Numbered from the stretch's first letter, positions 20,543-32,528 are shown. The stretch is DNA of 64,000 nucleotides from Chrysogorgia sp. JL179-B06 (GCA_035772405.1 JAYKKM010000439.1:5222001-5286000); one strand, 5' to 3'. A program made the numbers and translations. The notes: generated from the letters alone by a model not told the origin.

Positions 20543-20675
20543 TATATAGCAAAGTGAAAAGGTGGTAAACTGCCAATAATTTAGTGACGAGATACTGACG
20601 TTTCGAGAAGGGCTCCGCTCGAAACGTCAGTATTTCGTCACTAAATTCTTGGCAGTTTATCACCTTTTCACTTTG

Positions 20676-20683
<8 letters not shown>
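20543..20683. repeat. Near-perfect 141-bp palindrome
   Basis: tatatagcaaagtgaaaagg returns as ccttttcactttgctatata. The centre is ctgacgtttcgagaagggct facing its own inverse (ctcgaaacgtcag). It ends in (TA)n. It looks like the tail of a Penelope-like or retrozyme element joined head to head. Confidence 0.75.
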
Positions 20684-20926
<243 letters not shown>

Positions 20927-20929
20927 AAG

Positions 20930-20971
20930 CTACACTGATGAGCTGTGGAACAGCGAAACACGTGTCTGTAG
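20930..20971 (+). ncRNA. Hammerhead ribozyme, type I, consensus copy
   Basis: ctaca (stem I), ctgatga (core), stem II gctg-tggaa-cagc with the canonical G10.1-C11.1 pair, gaa, then a-cacgtg-t forming a very short stem III, c as the cleavage nucleotide, and tgtag closing stem I by 5 bp. Every conserved core base of the hammerhead is present. Stem III is self-complementary without a real loop, as in retroelement and satellite hammerheads that work best as dimers. It lies between (TA)n tracts. Confidence 0.75.
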
Positions 20972-20976
20972 ATATT

Positions 20977-21097
<121 letters not shown>

Positions 21098-21099
21098 GT

Positions 21100-21139
21100 C
21101 TGTCTGACGATCGCGTAAGCGTGAAACTCGGAGTAACAG
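21100..21139 (+). ncRNA. Hammerhead ribozyme, Penelope type, third variant
   Basis: ctgt, ctgacga, tcgc-gtaa-gcgt (U-U first, then three GC pairs under a GTAA loop), gaa, act-cgg-agt, a, acag. It has the same layout as the copies at 4459 and 5907 but different stem sequences, i.e. compensatory differences, which argues for a conserved fold. Confidence 0.55.
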
Positions 21140-21160
21140 CAAAGTGATGTCTTGTCTTTG

Positions 21161-21194
<34 letters not shown>

Positions 21195-21282
21195 GTGTAG
21201 GTTTTGGTCTACGAAATGCAAAGAGTGCTCAACAACATATAGTTAGAGCAAATAATAGATTTTCGCTTACCTCAAAACTGGT

Positions 21283-21323
21283 CTGCTACAACTTGTTTCA
21301 TCTGTAAAAGAATCTTCAGGCAG
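21283..21323 (-). ncRNA. Hammerhead ribozyme of Penelope-like terminal segment, minus strand
   Basis: Same 41-base fold as at 4459. Confidence 0.5.
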
Positions 21324-21327
21324 GTCA

Positions 21328-21368
21328 CTGCCTGAAGATTCTTTTACAGATGAAACAAGTTGTAGCAG
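21328..21368 (+). ncRNA. Hammerhead ribozyme of Penelope-like terminal segment, plus strand
   Basis: Same fold, facing away from the minus-strand copy only 4 bp to the left, so a transcript could form a long hairpin instead of two ribozymes. Confidence 0.5.
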
Positions 21369-21391
21369 ACCAGTTTTGAGGTAAGCGAAAA

Positions 21392-21392
<1 letters not shown>

Positions 21393-21460
<68 letters not shown>
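21393..21460. repeat. (TA)n microsatellite
   Basis: TA run after the Penelope-like segment. Confidence 0.9.
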
Positions 21461-21465
<5 letters not shown>

Positions 21466-21957
21466 GGTTGTTGTGTTCATGATAAACATGAAGTTATTGT
21501 ACTCGCGGCGTGAAAGTAAACCATACCTGGTAGAATAAGCAGGATAAAAGTATAGCATAGCAATAGAACTATACAGTATGGGACATAGTGGATCCATACT
21601 GAATCTAATCCTAACCGTAATCTTAACCTAATCCTAGCCCTAATCCTAACTACGGATCGACAATATCCCATATTGATAAGATGGAGTAGTTATAGAGAGC
21701 TAAGCCACGAGTTCGGTATAATTGGTGTTGGTAACGCAGGTTAATTATATGGATTTATTGAAGTTCAATATCGGCATTCACATTACAATTACATTTCGTA
21801 TACTGAACTTCAATAAATTCATACATTACCGGTACTATAGTATACCAAAAAGATATAACATTCAAAATTTACCTTAACAACACTTCTATATTGATAATTT
21901 ATATTGTGCATGTTTAAATGGTTCAATCTATCTAAAGTGCACGCATCAAGAACTTAC

Positions 21958-22248
21958 ATGGTTTCGTTGTAAACATGATTTTCTCACTTGCGTCTCCTTT
22001 TCCCTTGGAATTATTTGCTAATACCTGCACAAAATACGTGGTATTTTGCTTTAGCCTGTCAAGCTCCACTTTCTCTTTGGTATTATCAACAGTCTTAGTT
22101 TTAGTTTCCCCGCCTCTTTCTTGGTAAATCACTTGATACGAAATCTTACTGGCTCTCCAATCAATTTTCTTTATACGATTCCATGTTACAGAAGCTCGAT
22201 ATGGACTAATAGCAGACGCACTGACTTCCGTAGGAATAGAGTTAGGTT
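21958..22248 (-). CDS. FN3 domain exon, complete domain
   Basis: A 97-codon symmetric phase 1-1 exon (acceptor tttccag, donor gtaagt) holds one whole fibronectin type III domain: PTEVSASAISPYRASVTWNR at the start, an ISYQVIY strand, the LDRLKQNTTYFVQVLANNS strand and FTTKP at the end. Unlike its neighbours it has no internal intron. The next visible exon (2252-2459) is out of frame with it, so a linking exon is unidentified. Between them lies the 13-kb transposon. Confidence 0.85.
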
Positions 22249-22767
22249 CTGGAAATAAAAATAAACACACTCTTATCAATGATGTATGAAATAACGTCGG
22301 AATTATTGTTTGCTAAGCCATACATGGCTATTTCTTCGGATACAGAATATTAAATATTTATGGACAGAATTACTGAAAGGTAAGACTAATTAATGTTCCT
22401 TTGTTTTTTGTTCCTTTGCTATTTCATTTCCTTTGTTTTTAAGAAAGAACGTGAATGCGCGGCTAGAACGCAAGTGTCCATTATCTGTCTGATGCATTTC
22501 AATTTCACAATCACTGTAATCTTCGTAAGGGCAGATACGTGGAAAATTATGCCATTGTTTATTTTTATGAGTACTATAAAGTGGTTCGTCATTGTCATCA
22601 AACAAGATCTGCCAGAGATCATGTTTTATTTTCTCTTTCCAACATGAAGAATACTCTCAGTTATAGGACTTTTCTTTTATTCACAACGACAGCTACTGTA
22701 TAGGCACGAGTATTTTTTACTATACAAAACAAAAATAACAATCACACAAAACTTTTCATAGTCTTAC

Positions 22768-22860
22768 TTGCTTCTCCAGTGTCGCAAGTTAGATTTTTAG
22801 GACGTCCGAAATCCACATTTGTACGGGCAACGACGGACAGGGCATACCGTGTATAAGGTT
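22768..22860 (-). CDS. FN3 exon, second half of a domain (pairs with 25111-25323)
   Basis: 31 codons between tatag and gtaag: EPYTRYALSVVARTNVDFG is the F-strand tyrosine corner and G strand of an FN3 fold. Joined to the preceding exon, it makes one domain. Confidence 0.85.
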
Positions 22861-23278
22861 CTATAAAAATACAAGGATTTAAAATAATCATTGTTGCCTA
22901 TTTCATTCAAATAGCGGTAGATTAGTAGAATAGTGAGACAGACTAAGCATGTGGGATTAGAAATTGATTGTTAGACGCATGCGCTCAGACAATCCTACAT
23001 CCAGTGGGCTGGTACGAGGGCAATGTATTTGTTCGTCAATCCCTTGTATTTGCTCGTAGGCCACTTCCTTATATGGAATACGTACTACAGGTAGAAGTAC
23101 ATATGAATAAGTTGCGTTACTCTTAAATTGCTCCCCAAAATAGGGGAGTGGATGTGCTGGGGGCTAGGTATGGCCTGAAAAACAGCAGGAGCAGGAGGGT
23201 TAGGACCTTTGTTGTTTTGGGGTCGCTTACAATCCAATTAACTAGGAGGCTGGTACGAATTAGGTGCAATGTGTCAGC

Positions 23279-23383
23279 TATTTGCGCGTTAATTCACTCT
23301 ATTTGCGCGTTAATTCACTCTATTTGCGCGTTAATTCACTCTATTTGCGCGTTAATTCACTCTATTTGCTCGTCAATGCCTTG
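23279..23383. repeat. 21-bp tandem repeat
   Basis: Four exact units of tatttgcgcgttaattcactc and a diverged fifth (tatttgctcgtcaatgcc). A related single unit lies near 23027. Confidence 0.9.
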
Positions 23384-24038
23384 TATTTGCGCCTCCTTAT
23401 AAGGAATACGTACTAGATGCCCCTATCAACTTATCAGACAACTCAAAAATACACTTTTTGGCTATATTTCGCACATGTGTCTTTGTAGTCGCTATCCTCG
23501 TATAGCAGCAAATCGTTCGTTAACATTTTGCTTGACGAGACTACTCACAAAGCTGTTTGGAGCATTGTGCAGATTCAAAGACGCTTGCTAAAATGATAGT
23601 GGTGATTGTAAATATTAGTCACAAGTATCAAAGGTACCCGAGTTGACTTGTCTTACGAGATATTTCCAAAAGAAACAATTAAAGAGGCAGGGAGATGAGA
23701 AGTAATAGTTCTAACACGAGTAAGCATTCTTCCTCGAGGTGTAGCCGAGTTTTTTAACCGGTTTGTCCGTATTTAGAAATCAGACTGGGATGAAGAATTA
23801 CGAGTGTTAGAATTTGCTTCTCAAACAAATCCACATTTCAACTGAAAATCGAGATTAAAGTTGGGGGAAATTCGGCTTTTATCTTCCTCTTATTTCTAAA
23901 TACTGATTATAAATATTAATTTCTTTTGAATTTTCTTCATGAAAGGAACCCAGTTTCGTAAGTAATATACTTGTGCTGGTTTGCCGACACTCTCGAGGCT
24001 CAGAAATACAGTATCATCTCAGTAAACGTTATACTTAA

Positions 24039-24510
24039 AGAGTGAGTGTCAACCGTGATGCACTGATGGCTCGGTCGGCCATTTTTCGAAGCACGAAATT
24101 CACTTGGTGGACTCATCCGTAAATATCTTGTCAATCCTTGATATAAATGATCCACTTTGTATTCTAATTGAAAGAAAACATACCTTACAAAGTAATTATT
24201 TTTGCATTTTTCACAAAACTCAACGTTTTCTTGACTTTCGTTTCAAATTATGTAAGCCTTGACTGACGTGAAGCGTGAAAGACCAAGTGAGGAGGTTCAA
24301 AGAAAAAAAAATCAGGTTCTGAGTGGACGTATTTGGATTGTAGATAAACTAGAACGCCTCCATAGGGTTTTCTGAGAAGACTTGGCGAATTTCCGGAGTA
24401 TTTACCACGTCAAGTTGGCAACGAAGCACTTCAAAACAACTTTGTTATCGTACGAAAAGATAAACACAAACGCGCAATATACGATGGTTGACACTCTCTC
24501 TATAAAAAAA
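24039..24510. mobile_element. MITE of the agagtgagtgtca family, decayed copy
   Basis: It starts ttaa then agagtgagtgtcaaccgt, and returns inverted at about 24485 (ggttgacactctctct). The interior is similar to the element at 35859 (tcaatccttgatataaatga). The right TTAA is lost. Confidence 0.65.
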
Positions 24511-24625
24511 TAAAGTTAGCTTGTTAAAATCCAGCGTCAATGCTACTTTATTTGTTCTTTCGGCATTTAAACATCTGCATTTGTGTTTACGGGTTGATTC
24601 GAGTACAGTTGATCCCAAACAGGTG

Positions 24626-24856
24626 CAAAAATCTGTTATTACAGTGCAAAAATCTGTTATTACAGTGCAAAAATATGTTATTACAGTGAAAAAATCTGTT
24701 ATTACAGTGCAAAAATCTGTTATTACAGTGCAAAAATCTGTTATTACAGTGCAAAAAATCTGTTATTACAGTGCAAAAATCTGTTATTACAGTGCAAAAA
24801 TTTGTTATTACAGTGCAAAAACTTGTTATCACAGTGCAAAAATCTGTAATCACAGT
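24626..24856. repeat. 21-bp minisatellite
   Basis: About eleven units of gtgcaaaaatctgttattaca with few changes. The 21-bp period keeps frames open on both strands, but this is not a gene. Confidence 0.9.
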
Positions 24857-25110
24857 CTCGAACATTTTCCTGTATATTACTAATAAGTAATAGTATGATT
24901 TCTCGTGCAATTTACGACCTCAAATAGCACTCGTTCTTCGGACTCGTGCTACTTTGATAGTCTTTGAAAAACTCAGTCGTGCGTGTTTTTTCCAAATTGT
25001 ACTCGAAATCATACTATTACCTATATAAAACGCAAAAACAAAAACTATGAACACTTGTCAGCGCAATCTATGAAACAGAATGTTTGATCTTTATAACTGT
25101 TTTTTCTTAC

Positions 25111-25323
25111 CCAGATGTTGGATGGTAGAATTCTTATCCACTATAGACATAAAGTCTTTCTTTCCCTTCTTTCCTGATTCTTCATTTTTATTTTTTATTT
25201 TTTGCCAAGATATATTGTATCCACGAATAATTCCATTAGGATCACTTGGTTCAAACCATGTGACGTTTAAAATCTCTTCAAGTTCAGGATTAACGCAAGT
25301 CACATTCGTTGGTTCACCAGGCC
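25111..25323 (-). CDS. FN3 exon, first half of a domain
   Basis: 71 codons between attacag and gtaag: GEPTNVTCV, then LNVTWFEPSDPNGIIRGYNI, the A-B strands and the WxxPxxPNGxIxxY motif typical of FN3 domains in receptor phosphatases. It pairs with 22768-22860. Confidence 0.85.
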
Positions 25324-25537
25324 CTGTAATGAATTACAAATTGATCACACAATGGTATGTGATTTAGCATTTATTGGGTTGCAAATATGCAGACAAATGA
25401 AGGGTGCGCAATTAATTTCCTGAAAATAAATGATTGGATTGCGTGCTGACGAAAATAGGGTTCGAAAAAAAATGGGGTTAGCTTACGTCCAACTTCTTAC
25501 GATAGTAACCAATGGCCTAATTCATATATGATTTATG

Positions 25538-25540
<3 letters not shown>

Positions 25541-25574
<34 letters not shown>
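25541..25574. repeat. (AAT)n microsatellite
   Basis: About eleven AAT units at the 3' end of a LINE fragment, a position where such elements often end. Confidence 0.85.
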
Positions 25575-25575
<1 letters not shown>

Positions 25576-25579
25576 GTAT

Positions 25580-26420
25580 CAGGCATGGAGTTCCACAGTT
25601 GGAGCAGCTACTTGGAATGCCCTATGTCTGTAACTCTTAGGTACAATGAGCAAATGCTGTGATGCCGCTCTTAGAGAGAGTCTAGGTCTGTAACTACTTA
25701 AAAGATATTTTATATATACTGCAGGTACCTGGTTATTATAAGTAATGGGCTTTATAAGTAATTAATAAAATCTTTTTGGCCCTAACTTTCAGCCAATGGC
25801 AATACACGTATCGCGATTCCCGCAAAACGCAAGTTCTCGCGGGATTTCTGGTAGGGATAATACTCCTATCAAATATCCCGCGCATTGATTGCGAGAAGGT
25901 GCGGTAAAATCTTGCGTTTTGCGGGAAACGCAATACGTGTATGGAAGACGTTTTAATATAGGAGTAATGTGGTCGTTCGACTTTGCTCTGACGACAAGCC
26001 TTGCTGCAGTGTTCTGTACACGTTGGAGTTTATCAACTTTTGTTGCTGGCAGTCCAAACAAAAAATTCTGTTACATGAGTCAAGCTTCGACGTGATAAAA
26101 GCATGTACCAGACGTTTGCAGTCAATTCTTCCTCTCTCTGCCAGAGATTCTGACTGGGATGTTTTACTTTCCCAAGAGCGTATTGACTAGACAGCCAGAG
26201 CGGCTTATTGTAGATATTACGAAACTTGAGAGCTGCAGAAATTCTAGAATCAAACTTGCAACTAGCCTCAGCACATGACAGCGATTTTCCGATATATAGA
26301 AACTTGTCTTTTTTGCAGGTCTGACTATACCAGCCGTCCTCTTGTGTCCAGTAGTGTAGGTTCTGGATTGGGAAGAACATCAGAGAAGAGAGCGAAGTAA
26401 GCCGGCAGGGTAAGAGCTGC
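25580..26420 (-). pseudogene. Non-LTR retrotransposon 3' fragment, split by a MITE
   Basis: Minus-strand pieces in changing frames give YIGKSLSCAEASCKF, then LVHAFITSKLDSCNRIFCL, then KLQRVQNTAARLVVRAKSND, and near 25600 AFQVAAPTVEL. This is the order at the C-terminus of CR1/L2-like reverse transcriptases. Stops and frameshifts show it is dead. Confidence 0.75.
25802..25942. mobile_element. Palindromic MITE inside the LINE fragment
   Basis: The ends atacacgtatcgcgattccc and gggaaacgcaatacgtgtat are inverted, and the next 15 bp also pair (cgcaaaacgcaag with cttgcgttttgcg). Confidence 0.6.
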
Positions 26421-26699
26421 ATCGAACAGCAAAGCTACGACCGTAGCTCCATGTTTTTGTTGCTTGACGGATCGGCTATATTGCGATTTGCGAATAAGCT
26501 CCATGTGCCCTAATCATGGTTGACAGTTTCAGTTGGAAAACGGGTTCACGGTAAGTTTAATGTGTTTTATATGTGTTATAAACTCTGTGAGAAAATTCAT
26601 GATCGAACGTTTTTTTCCTTATATCGATTGACACTTGATGATTTTGTTTGATTGACAGCTCCTTAATTGTGTTCCACTGGTTGAGCAGGATATAAGACT

Positions 26700-27213
26700 T
26701 TAGTATCAACCAAGTAGTGGTCTATTACAAATTCGGCATTCTGATTGGCTGAGCTACTCACTGTCTATTGGTGATAGACCACTAGTAGCATTATCCAATC
26801 ACAAACCTTCTTATGCTGGAATATTCCTAACCTGACCAATCAGAAGCCACGACATATTCACGCTGCAAGCAAAACCTGGAATCTAGTCCAAACATGGCGC
26901 CCGCTAAAATTTATAAACGAGTGATGAAATCATGAAAACCATGTGAAAACATTGGCCCAAAAGTAATGGAAAATTGTTCATTTTGACATTTTCGAATAAG
27001 AAAATGATTCGCTTATGCCTATGGAGTATATCTACACCAAATTTGAAGCAAAGTAATTACAATCTCGTTTTTTGTGAGCGATTGTTTATCATGTGCCATC
27101 GAGCAACTCTACATTTTGAATGGGGAGACTTCTACAAACAAAAAGGTAAAACTATTTAAAAATGTTCGATAAGACTTTTTTACGTTAAAGAAAGGTTGTT
27201 TATGGTTGATACT
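26700..27213. repeat. Probable MITE with ttagtatcaacc ends
   Basis: ttagtatcaacc at 26700 returns as ggttgatactaaa at 27201. Inner palindromes around 26723-26790 (gtggtctatta facing tgatagaccac) resemble other foldbacks here. Boundaries are uncertain. Confidence 0.4.
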
Positions 27214-27925
27214 AAAACATTCTAAGACATCGCCCTCGTTGTCTATGAGCAGATAGTCAACTCGGGCTTCGCCCTCGTTGACTATCTGTTCATAGACAAC
27301 TCGTTCTCGTTGTCCAATTGTTAAATAGTCTGATTTCCGTATATCCTTTCTTATCGCTTATTGTTTTCCTTAGCATTTGAGGGAGACATTTCTTTGCATT
27401 TGAAGTTTATAACATATGATAAACAAGACAAAACACATTCAACTTGTCGTGAACTCGTTCCCAACATGAAACTGTCGGCAAAGATCAGGGCATGCATATG
27501 AAGCCAACTCGCAAACTCGCATGCTAGACAAACTGCACACCTTCAAATTGGCTGATCGATAACTAAACAGCACTAAGTTTGACCTATACTGTAGACCAAA
27601 CACAACGGATTAGTTGATACGTCTATATTAAAATAAATACAGTGCGATAAAAATAGGACAAAAAGGCTGAGAGCGCATAACACACGTCCTTCCGCCATTT
27701 GGGCTGCACATTGCCGGAATGGAATGGACTGTGAGTGCAGCTAATTAATTTCGCTTGAAAATTTTTAAAAAAAGGTGTGAAGTGTTGTTTTGTTAGCAGA
27801 AAGACGCGGGTACAACCTTTGGAAGGGCGTATTTCCAATATTTGGAAGAGAATAAAACCTTGATTTTACAGTAAACGTTTTGGAGAGTAAAATAAACTAG
27901 CATAAATGAAAAAGAGTAGACTCAC

Positions 27926-28015
27926 TGTCCTCGTGCGTTCTAGCACTCGTTTCTTGAACTTTTCCATCTTTTATTGTCTTTGCTCGTAGATTAATTTTGT
28001 ATTTACTGTAGGGAT
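27926..28015 (-). CDS. FN3 exon, second half of a domain (pairs with 31189-31401)
   Basis: 30 codons between ctacag and gtgag: PYSKYKINLRAKTIKDGKV, the tyrosine-corner half of an FN3 domain. Phase 1 at both ends. Confidence 0.85.
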
Positions 28016-28165
28016 CTGTAGTCATATAAGTGCAATATATTATTACAGGTATTATATTGTTTACTAGTAATCAAGGGTAATACTTTCTAAATGTACAGAT
28101 TGAACAAACTAGACTAAAGTGCAACTAACCCTTATTCCGATATACCTTTTTAAAATCTATTTAAC

Positions 28166-28992
28166 AATTAGTCACTGAAGTCGAGGTGACTATCGTTGAA
28201 TATTTACCGAGCCGCGAAGCGGCGAGGTAAATATAACGTGACTAATTGTTTTAGTATAATTTCAGGCTTGAACTGAATATTCAATTTAGAAGTTTTAAAC
28301 AGACAGTTTGAACTGTGTTATGCTCGATGTTTTCTTCACGCTTGAAAGCTTTCAAAAACACACTAACGATCAAAACGGACGTAAAAATACAAATAATTAT
28401 ACGATAAACAACTTCCTTACCCTTAGACAGTTCTATCTTGAGAGAAATCTGATATATACAATGTCTTTATGCTAAGTTTTTGAGCCTTTTCGACGATTTT
28501 TTAGTAATATAGTCGCCATTTTGAAAAAAAAATCGTCATGTTTTAGAAAAGACTGAAGAAGGGACTGGAACGAATAAATAGTCTGGTTACAAAAAGCACT
28601 TTTTCGAGAATGATTTCTAGTAAAGTGATAACCAAGTAAGTAATAAAGTGATGATTTACTAGCCAGTCAGCCAATCAGAGCTCGTTTAAGCTCGGAAATT
28701 ATACTAAACCACATTAGTATAATTTCTGAGCTTAAACGAGTTCTGATTGGCTGATTGGCCAGTAATGGTAGTTCACTGAGTAATGGTGACTATTTTGTTC
28801 AAGCGTGAAGAAAACATCGAGCATAACATAGTTCAAACTGTCTGTTTAAAACTTCTCAATTGAATATTCAGTTCAAGCCTGAAATTATACTAAAACAATT
28901 AGTCACCTCAGTCTCGGTGATTATCGTTATATTTACCTCGCCGCTTTCGCGGTAAATATTCAACGATAGTCACCTCGACTTCAGTGACTAAT
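28166..28992. mobile_element. 827-bp foldback element
   Basis: The arm starting aattagtcactgaagtcgag runs about 190 bp inward and returns inverted, ending ctcgacttcagtgactaatt. Between the arms is a second palindrome at about 28663-28765 (gctcgtttaagctcggaaat facing atttctgagcttaaacgagt). No ORF is recognised. Target duplication not resolved. Confidence 0.75.
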
Positions 28993-29733
28993 TACTCGGG
29001 CTAATGTGGGAGCACAAGTCTTAATTTCGGGGCCAAATCTGTTTTTTTCTTATTTTTTGGTGCAACGAATTTGCATTTTTGCACAATTTACTTCCGGTGA
29101 CTATTTGCACTTACGCCATTAGCCTACCGCAGTTGAGCGTAAGATTTATAACTGGTGAATTTATATAAAGTAAGCACTTACAAAACCTACCAACATCTCG
29201 CCCAAATGTAAAGCTGGTCCAAAAGAAACAACTCACAGAACCGTGGACGAAACGTCAACATGCACAGTTTGGTTTCACAGAGCCTACTCGTTTCAAGGCA
29301 ATGCAAGCGAATTAAAGCGATTTCGGACTTTCTTTTATTGTCAATGAAACAGTCGCAGTCGGAAAAGCTTTACGAGACCTGTAAACCCGCAAACCATTGC
29401 AAAGATTCTCTCCAAGATGAGCGAACACAGGTGAGAGATCAATCATGAAGACGGAATGGACAGCCAAAGGACAGGGAAATATTATACTGTGTTGACATTT
29501 ATCCGTGAAACTCCGTAATATTTATCATTATAAAACGTTGTGTTTTTGTCCGATTTAAATCAATTCTATATCGAAATGATCACTTGAATCTGGCGAATCG
29601 AACGCTGTAGGTTTCGTCTACTTAAATTGTGAAGATCAGATGTTATATGAGAAAACGCGTAAGTACCCAAAGTACCCAAAACTCGTCTTTAAAATCAAAA
29701 ATTAATTAAAAATTAATAAAATAAAAAAAAACC
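28993..29733. other. Intronic stretch without recognised features
   Basis: AT-rich. A 62-codon ATG frame at 29260 has no family signal and I do not call it a gene. Confidence 0.5.
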
Positions 29734-29953
29734 TAAAAATCAACGGCAAGGTATACGAAACATATTTGTTACGAAATTACATCGGTTTAATGGTCATTAA
29801 AGCATTAAATCATCGGGTAAACCGGTAAACGTCGAATAGATCATGAAGCCATGATCTATTCGACGTTTACCCGATGATTTAATGCTTTGATGACCATTAA
29901 ACCGATGTAATTTCGTAACAAATATGTTTCGTATACCTTGCCGTTGATTTTTA
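29734..29953. repeat. 220-bp near-perfect palindrome
   Basis: The arms of about 95 bp start taaaaatcaacggcaaggta and end in the inverse. They differ by one substitution and an 8-bp insertion (ccggtaaa) in the left arm. The centre is gatcatgaagccatgatc. No coding content. Confidence 0.85.
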
Positions 29954-31188
29954 TATAAGTTTTGACACACGAAGACCTTCAATCGAACAGATATTAGCAA
30001 AAATAGCATTGCCGTGGCGGTGTTGTTTACATTAAATTTCGTCTGCGTGTCAGGCGTTCTCTATTGGGGGGAGGGATACGCCTGATTTTTCTTCGTCTCC
30101 CTCATCAATCTTGCATATTCGCTCTCACAGTTCTAGCCCAACTCTAGGTAACTACATTTCTTTTAAACCTTTCCCACTTCTTTAAACGAGCGCTGCACAA
30201 GGCCTTCAGTGCCTGATTACAGTAGCTCGAGTAAACGCCTGGACAGGCGTCTTGTTGTTAAATAGAAGATGATTGAAAAAGGAAATTTTTTAATCGGTAC
30301 TATTTGATTATAGACATTTGAATTGTCACTTTGGAGCTCCTGGACGGTAGTTTTTAACTTGTTTTAACTTTGCCCGGTTTGGAACATTTTGACTACTCTG
30401 AGGGCTATTTTGACCGAATTCGAAGGGGCGAAAAAAAACCATTTTTCCGTAGAACCTTACAGATTTGCTAGGATATTTGTTATCTATTATATATGAATAG
30501 GTTTAGTTTCACTTTAATAAGGAATTATTATATAGTTTTTGGTTCTTTTCTTTATAGATTTTAACGTTATTTTGTATTACGAGGTTTAATTTTACTTGTT
30601 TATTTTTAACTACGACTTCCGTAGTCTTGGTTAACGCTAAAAGCCAAGATTCGTGACGGCGACCACTGAAATACAAAGGTATTATTTTTGTTTCACAGGA
30701 ATCAATATATCCTCAAAGCTTTTAAACTAGCCAAACAAATCAACAACATATTGTTAGATAAGCAGATTATCAAATATGCTCAATCGGGAGACAGGTACTC
30801 GCACGAGTTAAAATCTCGCACAAGTCAAGTTCTCCAGTTGACGCTAAAGGCGCGTTTACACAGGCTATTTTTGCTGATATTTTTCTCTTTTTAACAGATG
30901 TGATCGAATGGATTGTCTTACGAATGTATTGAACCATTTGTGCGGATCTATGACGTTGAATACTTTAGATAGTCATCCACTACTAACATACGTCAGGGTC
31001 AGAAAAGTCGCAGCAAAAATCGCACGTGTAAACGGGCCTTAAAATTGGCTAATAATAAAAAGATTCTCTTTATATCACTCTTGGGAAAATTCTGTAATTT
31101 AATGTCTTTGCTTGGAATGGGATCGAATTTCAATTCCGTTGGGTCCCGTTCTCAGATGAATTATAATAAGTAACAGGAAAGTACTTAC
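29954..31188. other. Intronic stretch without recognised features
   Basis: AT-rich. A minor plus-strand ORF at 30688 has no family signal. Confidence 0.5.
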
Positions 31189-31401
31189 ATAGTCCCTTGA
31201 TGGTATAATTAACGACAACACCGAGGACAGTGCTATTAAATTGAGAGTCATTAATCTGTTTCATTTTATCGTCCTCTATTATTTTCCATTTTAATACATA
31301 TCCAGTTATGATCCCATTAGGATCAGTAGGAGGGCTCCAGGTTACAAGAAGTGTTGTAGAGGATGTGTTACGAGCAACGAGGTTATGGACAACATTGGGC
31401 G
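31189..31401 (-). CDS. FN3 exon, first half of a domain
   Basis: 71 codons between ttttag and gtaagt: VTWSPPTDPNGIITGYVLKW is the conserved FN3 core. It pairs with 27926-28015. Confidence 0.85.
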
Positions 31402-31559
31402 CTAAAAGAAAAATAGACCATCACGTTGTGGGATACCATGCACCGTCTTATTCATGTATATCCAGTTATGATCTCATTAGAATCAGTAGTAGGGCACCAG
31501 GTTATAAGGAGTGATATGTGTGTGTACAGTATGTATATATATACTATACTATTTACTAG

Positions 31560-31795
31560 GCTCTTGGCAACGGCTTCCGTAGCTCAGTGGTCAGAGCACT
31601 TCAGTGCTCAGAGAACTGCACTAGCATCGCAGGGTCGCGGGGTGAATTCCAGCAGGAAGGCCTTGAAGTTGCATTTTTCGCAACTGGTCCCGGTTTGGTT
31701 TTAAAATGTATATATTCCAACACTCGAAATTTTCCTTCACCAAAAATCCTTAGAACCTGTAATTTAATCGAGTGAAATGCCAAATATTACTTATA
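31560..31795 (+). mobile_element. tRNA-derived SINE, second full copy
   Basis: Head with tagctcagtggtcagagcac, carrying a short internal duplication (cttcagtgctcagag), then the same body as at 6290. It ends at aaatgccaaatattac next to TA. Confidence 0.75.
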
Positions 31796-31802
31796 TATAT
31801 TG

Positions 31803-31990
31803 AAAGGATTTATGGTGAAGGAAAATTTCGAGTGTTGGAATACATACATTTTAAGACCAAACCGGGACCAGTTTACCCTGGGTGCCAGAGGTTCTTCCGA
31901 AAAATGCAACTTCAAGGCCTTCCGGCTGGAATTGAACCTGCGACCCTGCGATGCTAGCGCAGTGCTCCGACCACTGAGTCACGGAAGAGC
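31803..31990 (-). mobile_element. tRNA-derived SINE, inverted copy
   Basis: Reverse complement of the family: body first (aaccgggaccagttt), then the tRNA-like head ending cactgagtcacggaag. It forms an inverted pair with the copy just to the left, and a (TA)n follows. Confidence 0.75.
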
Positions 31991-32128
31991 ATATATATAT
32001 ATATATAGTAAGGCAGGTTAAATAATTGTCGATTTATTCTATAACGTGGTTAGATGATATGTAAAATGTTAATAAAAGTTGATATGCTGATATGTGGACA
32101 GGTCTAATATAAAAATAATTAAACTCAC

Positions 32129-32221
32129 CAGACTGATTGGTCCTTTCTTTTACAAGAACACGAGCTCCTTCGCCAACGCTTGTGAATGCAGATACATTAA
32201 TATAATAAATACTGTATGGCT
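32129..32221 (-). CDS. FN3 exon, second half of a domain (pairs with 33907-34119)
   Basis: 31 codons between tttag and gtgag: EPYSIYYINVSAFTSVGEG. Phase 1-1 when joined to its partner. Confidence 0.85.
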
Positions 32222-32528
32222 CTAAACATTTAAAAAATATCACAGGTTTCACCAAGCAGCTGAATAAAAATTAACATATGTACATACATGTACACGCAAA
32301 AATAAATAATAAATATCTCCAAAATATAAATAATTTTGTTAGTTGTATTTATTACAATACATTTTTGCAATTGTGAGAATTCTTTAAAAATTCATTAATA
32401 ATTCGAAGCACTCGGCTATCGCATTGTGTTGTAAAGCCCTACTGCTATAAAACGTACAGTAGAAGTGATTTTTATTGATTCACACCTTTTTCATAATTTT
32501 ATAAAAAAATAGTCACAAGAGCAACATT

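Larger units (their letters stand above)
21194..21392. mobile_element. Penelope-like terminal segments, inverted pair
   Basis: The segment after acgtgtaggttttggtctac (21194-21323) is followed by an inverted copy (21328-21392). It is very close to the segments at 4318-4520 and 5905-6035. No coding core is present. Confidence 0.75.
22861..25110. other. Intron of the FN3 gene
   Basis: It contains a 21-bp tandem repeat near 23.3 kb, a TTAA-type MITE at 24.0-24.5 kb and a 21-bp minisatellite at 24.6-24.9 kb. No other exon seen. Confidence 0.6.

Noticed and set aside
20600..20640. Possible hammerhead in the palindrome (ctgacg...gaaacgtcag)
   Set aside because: The core would read CUGACGU; the conserved A9 is missing, and the pairing is explained by the palindrome.
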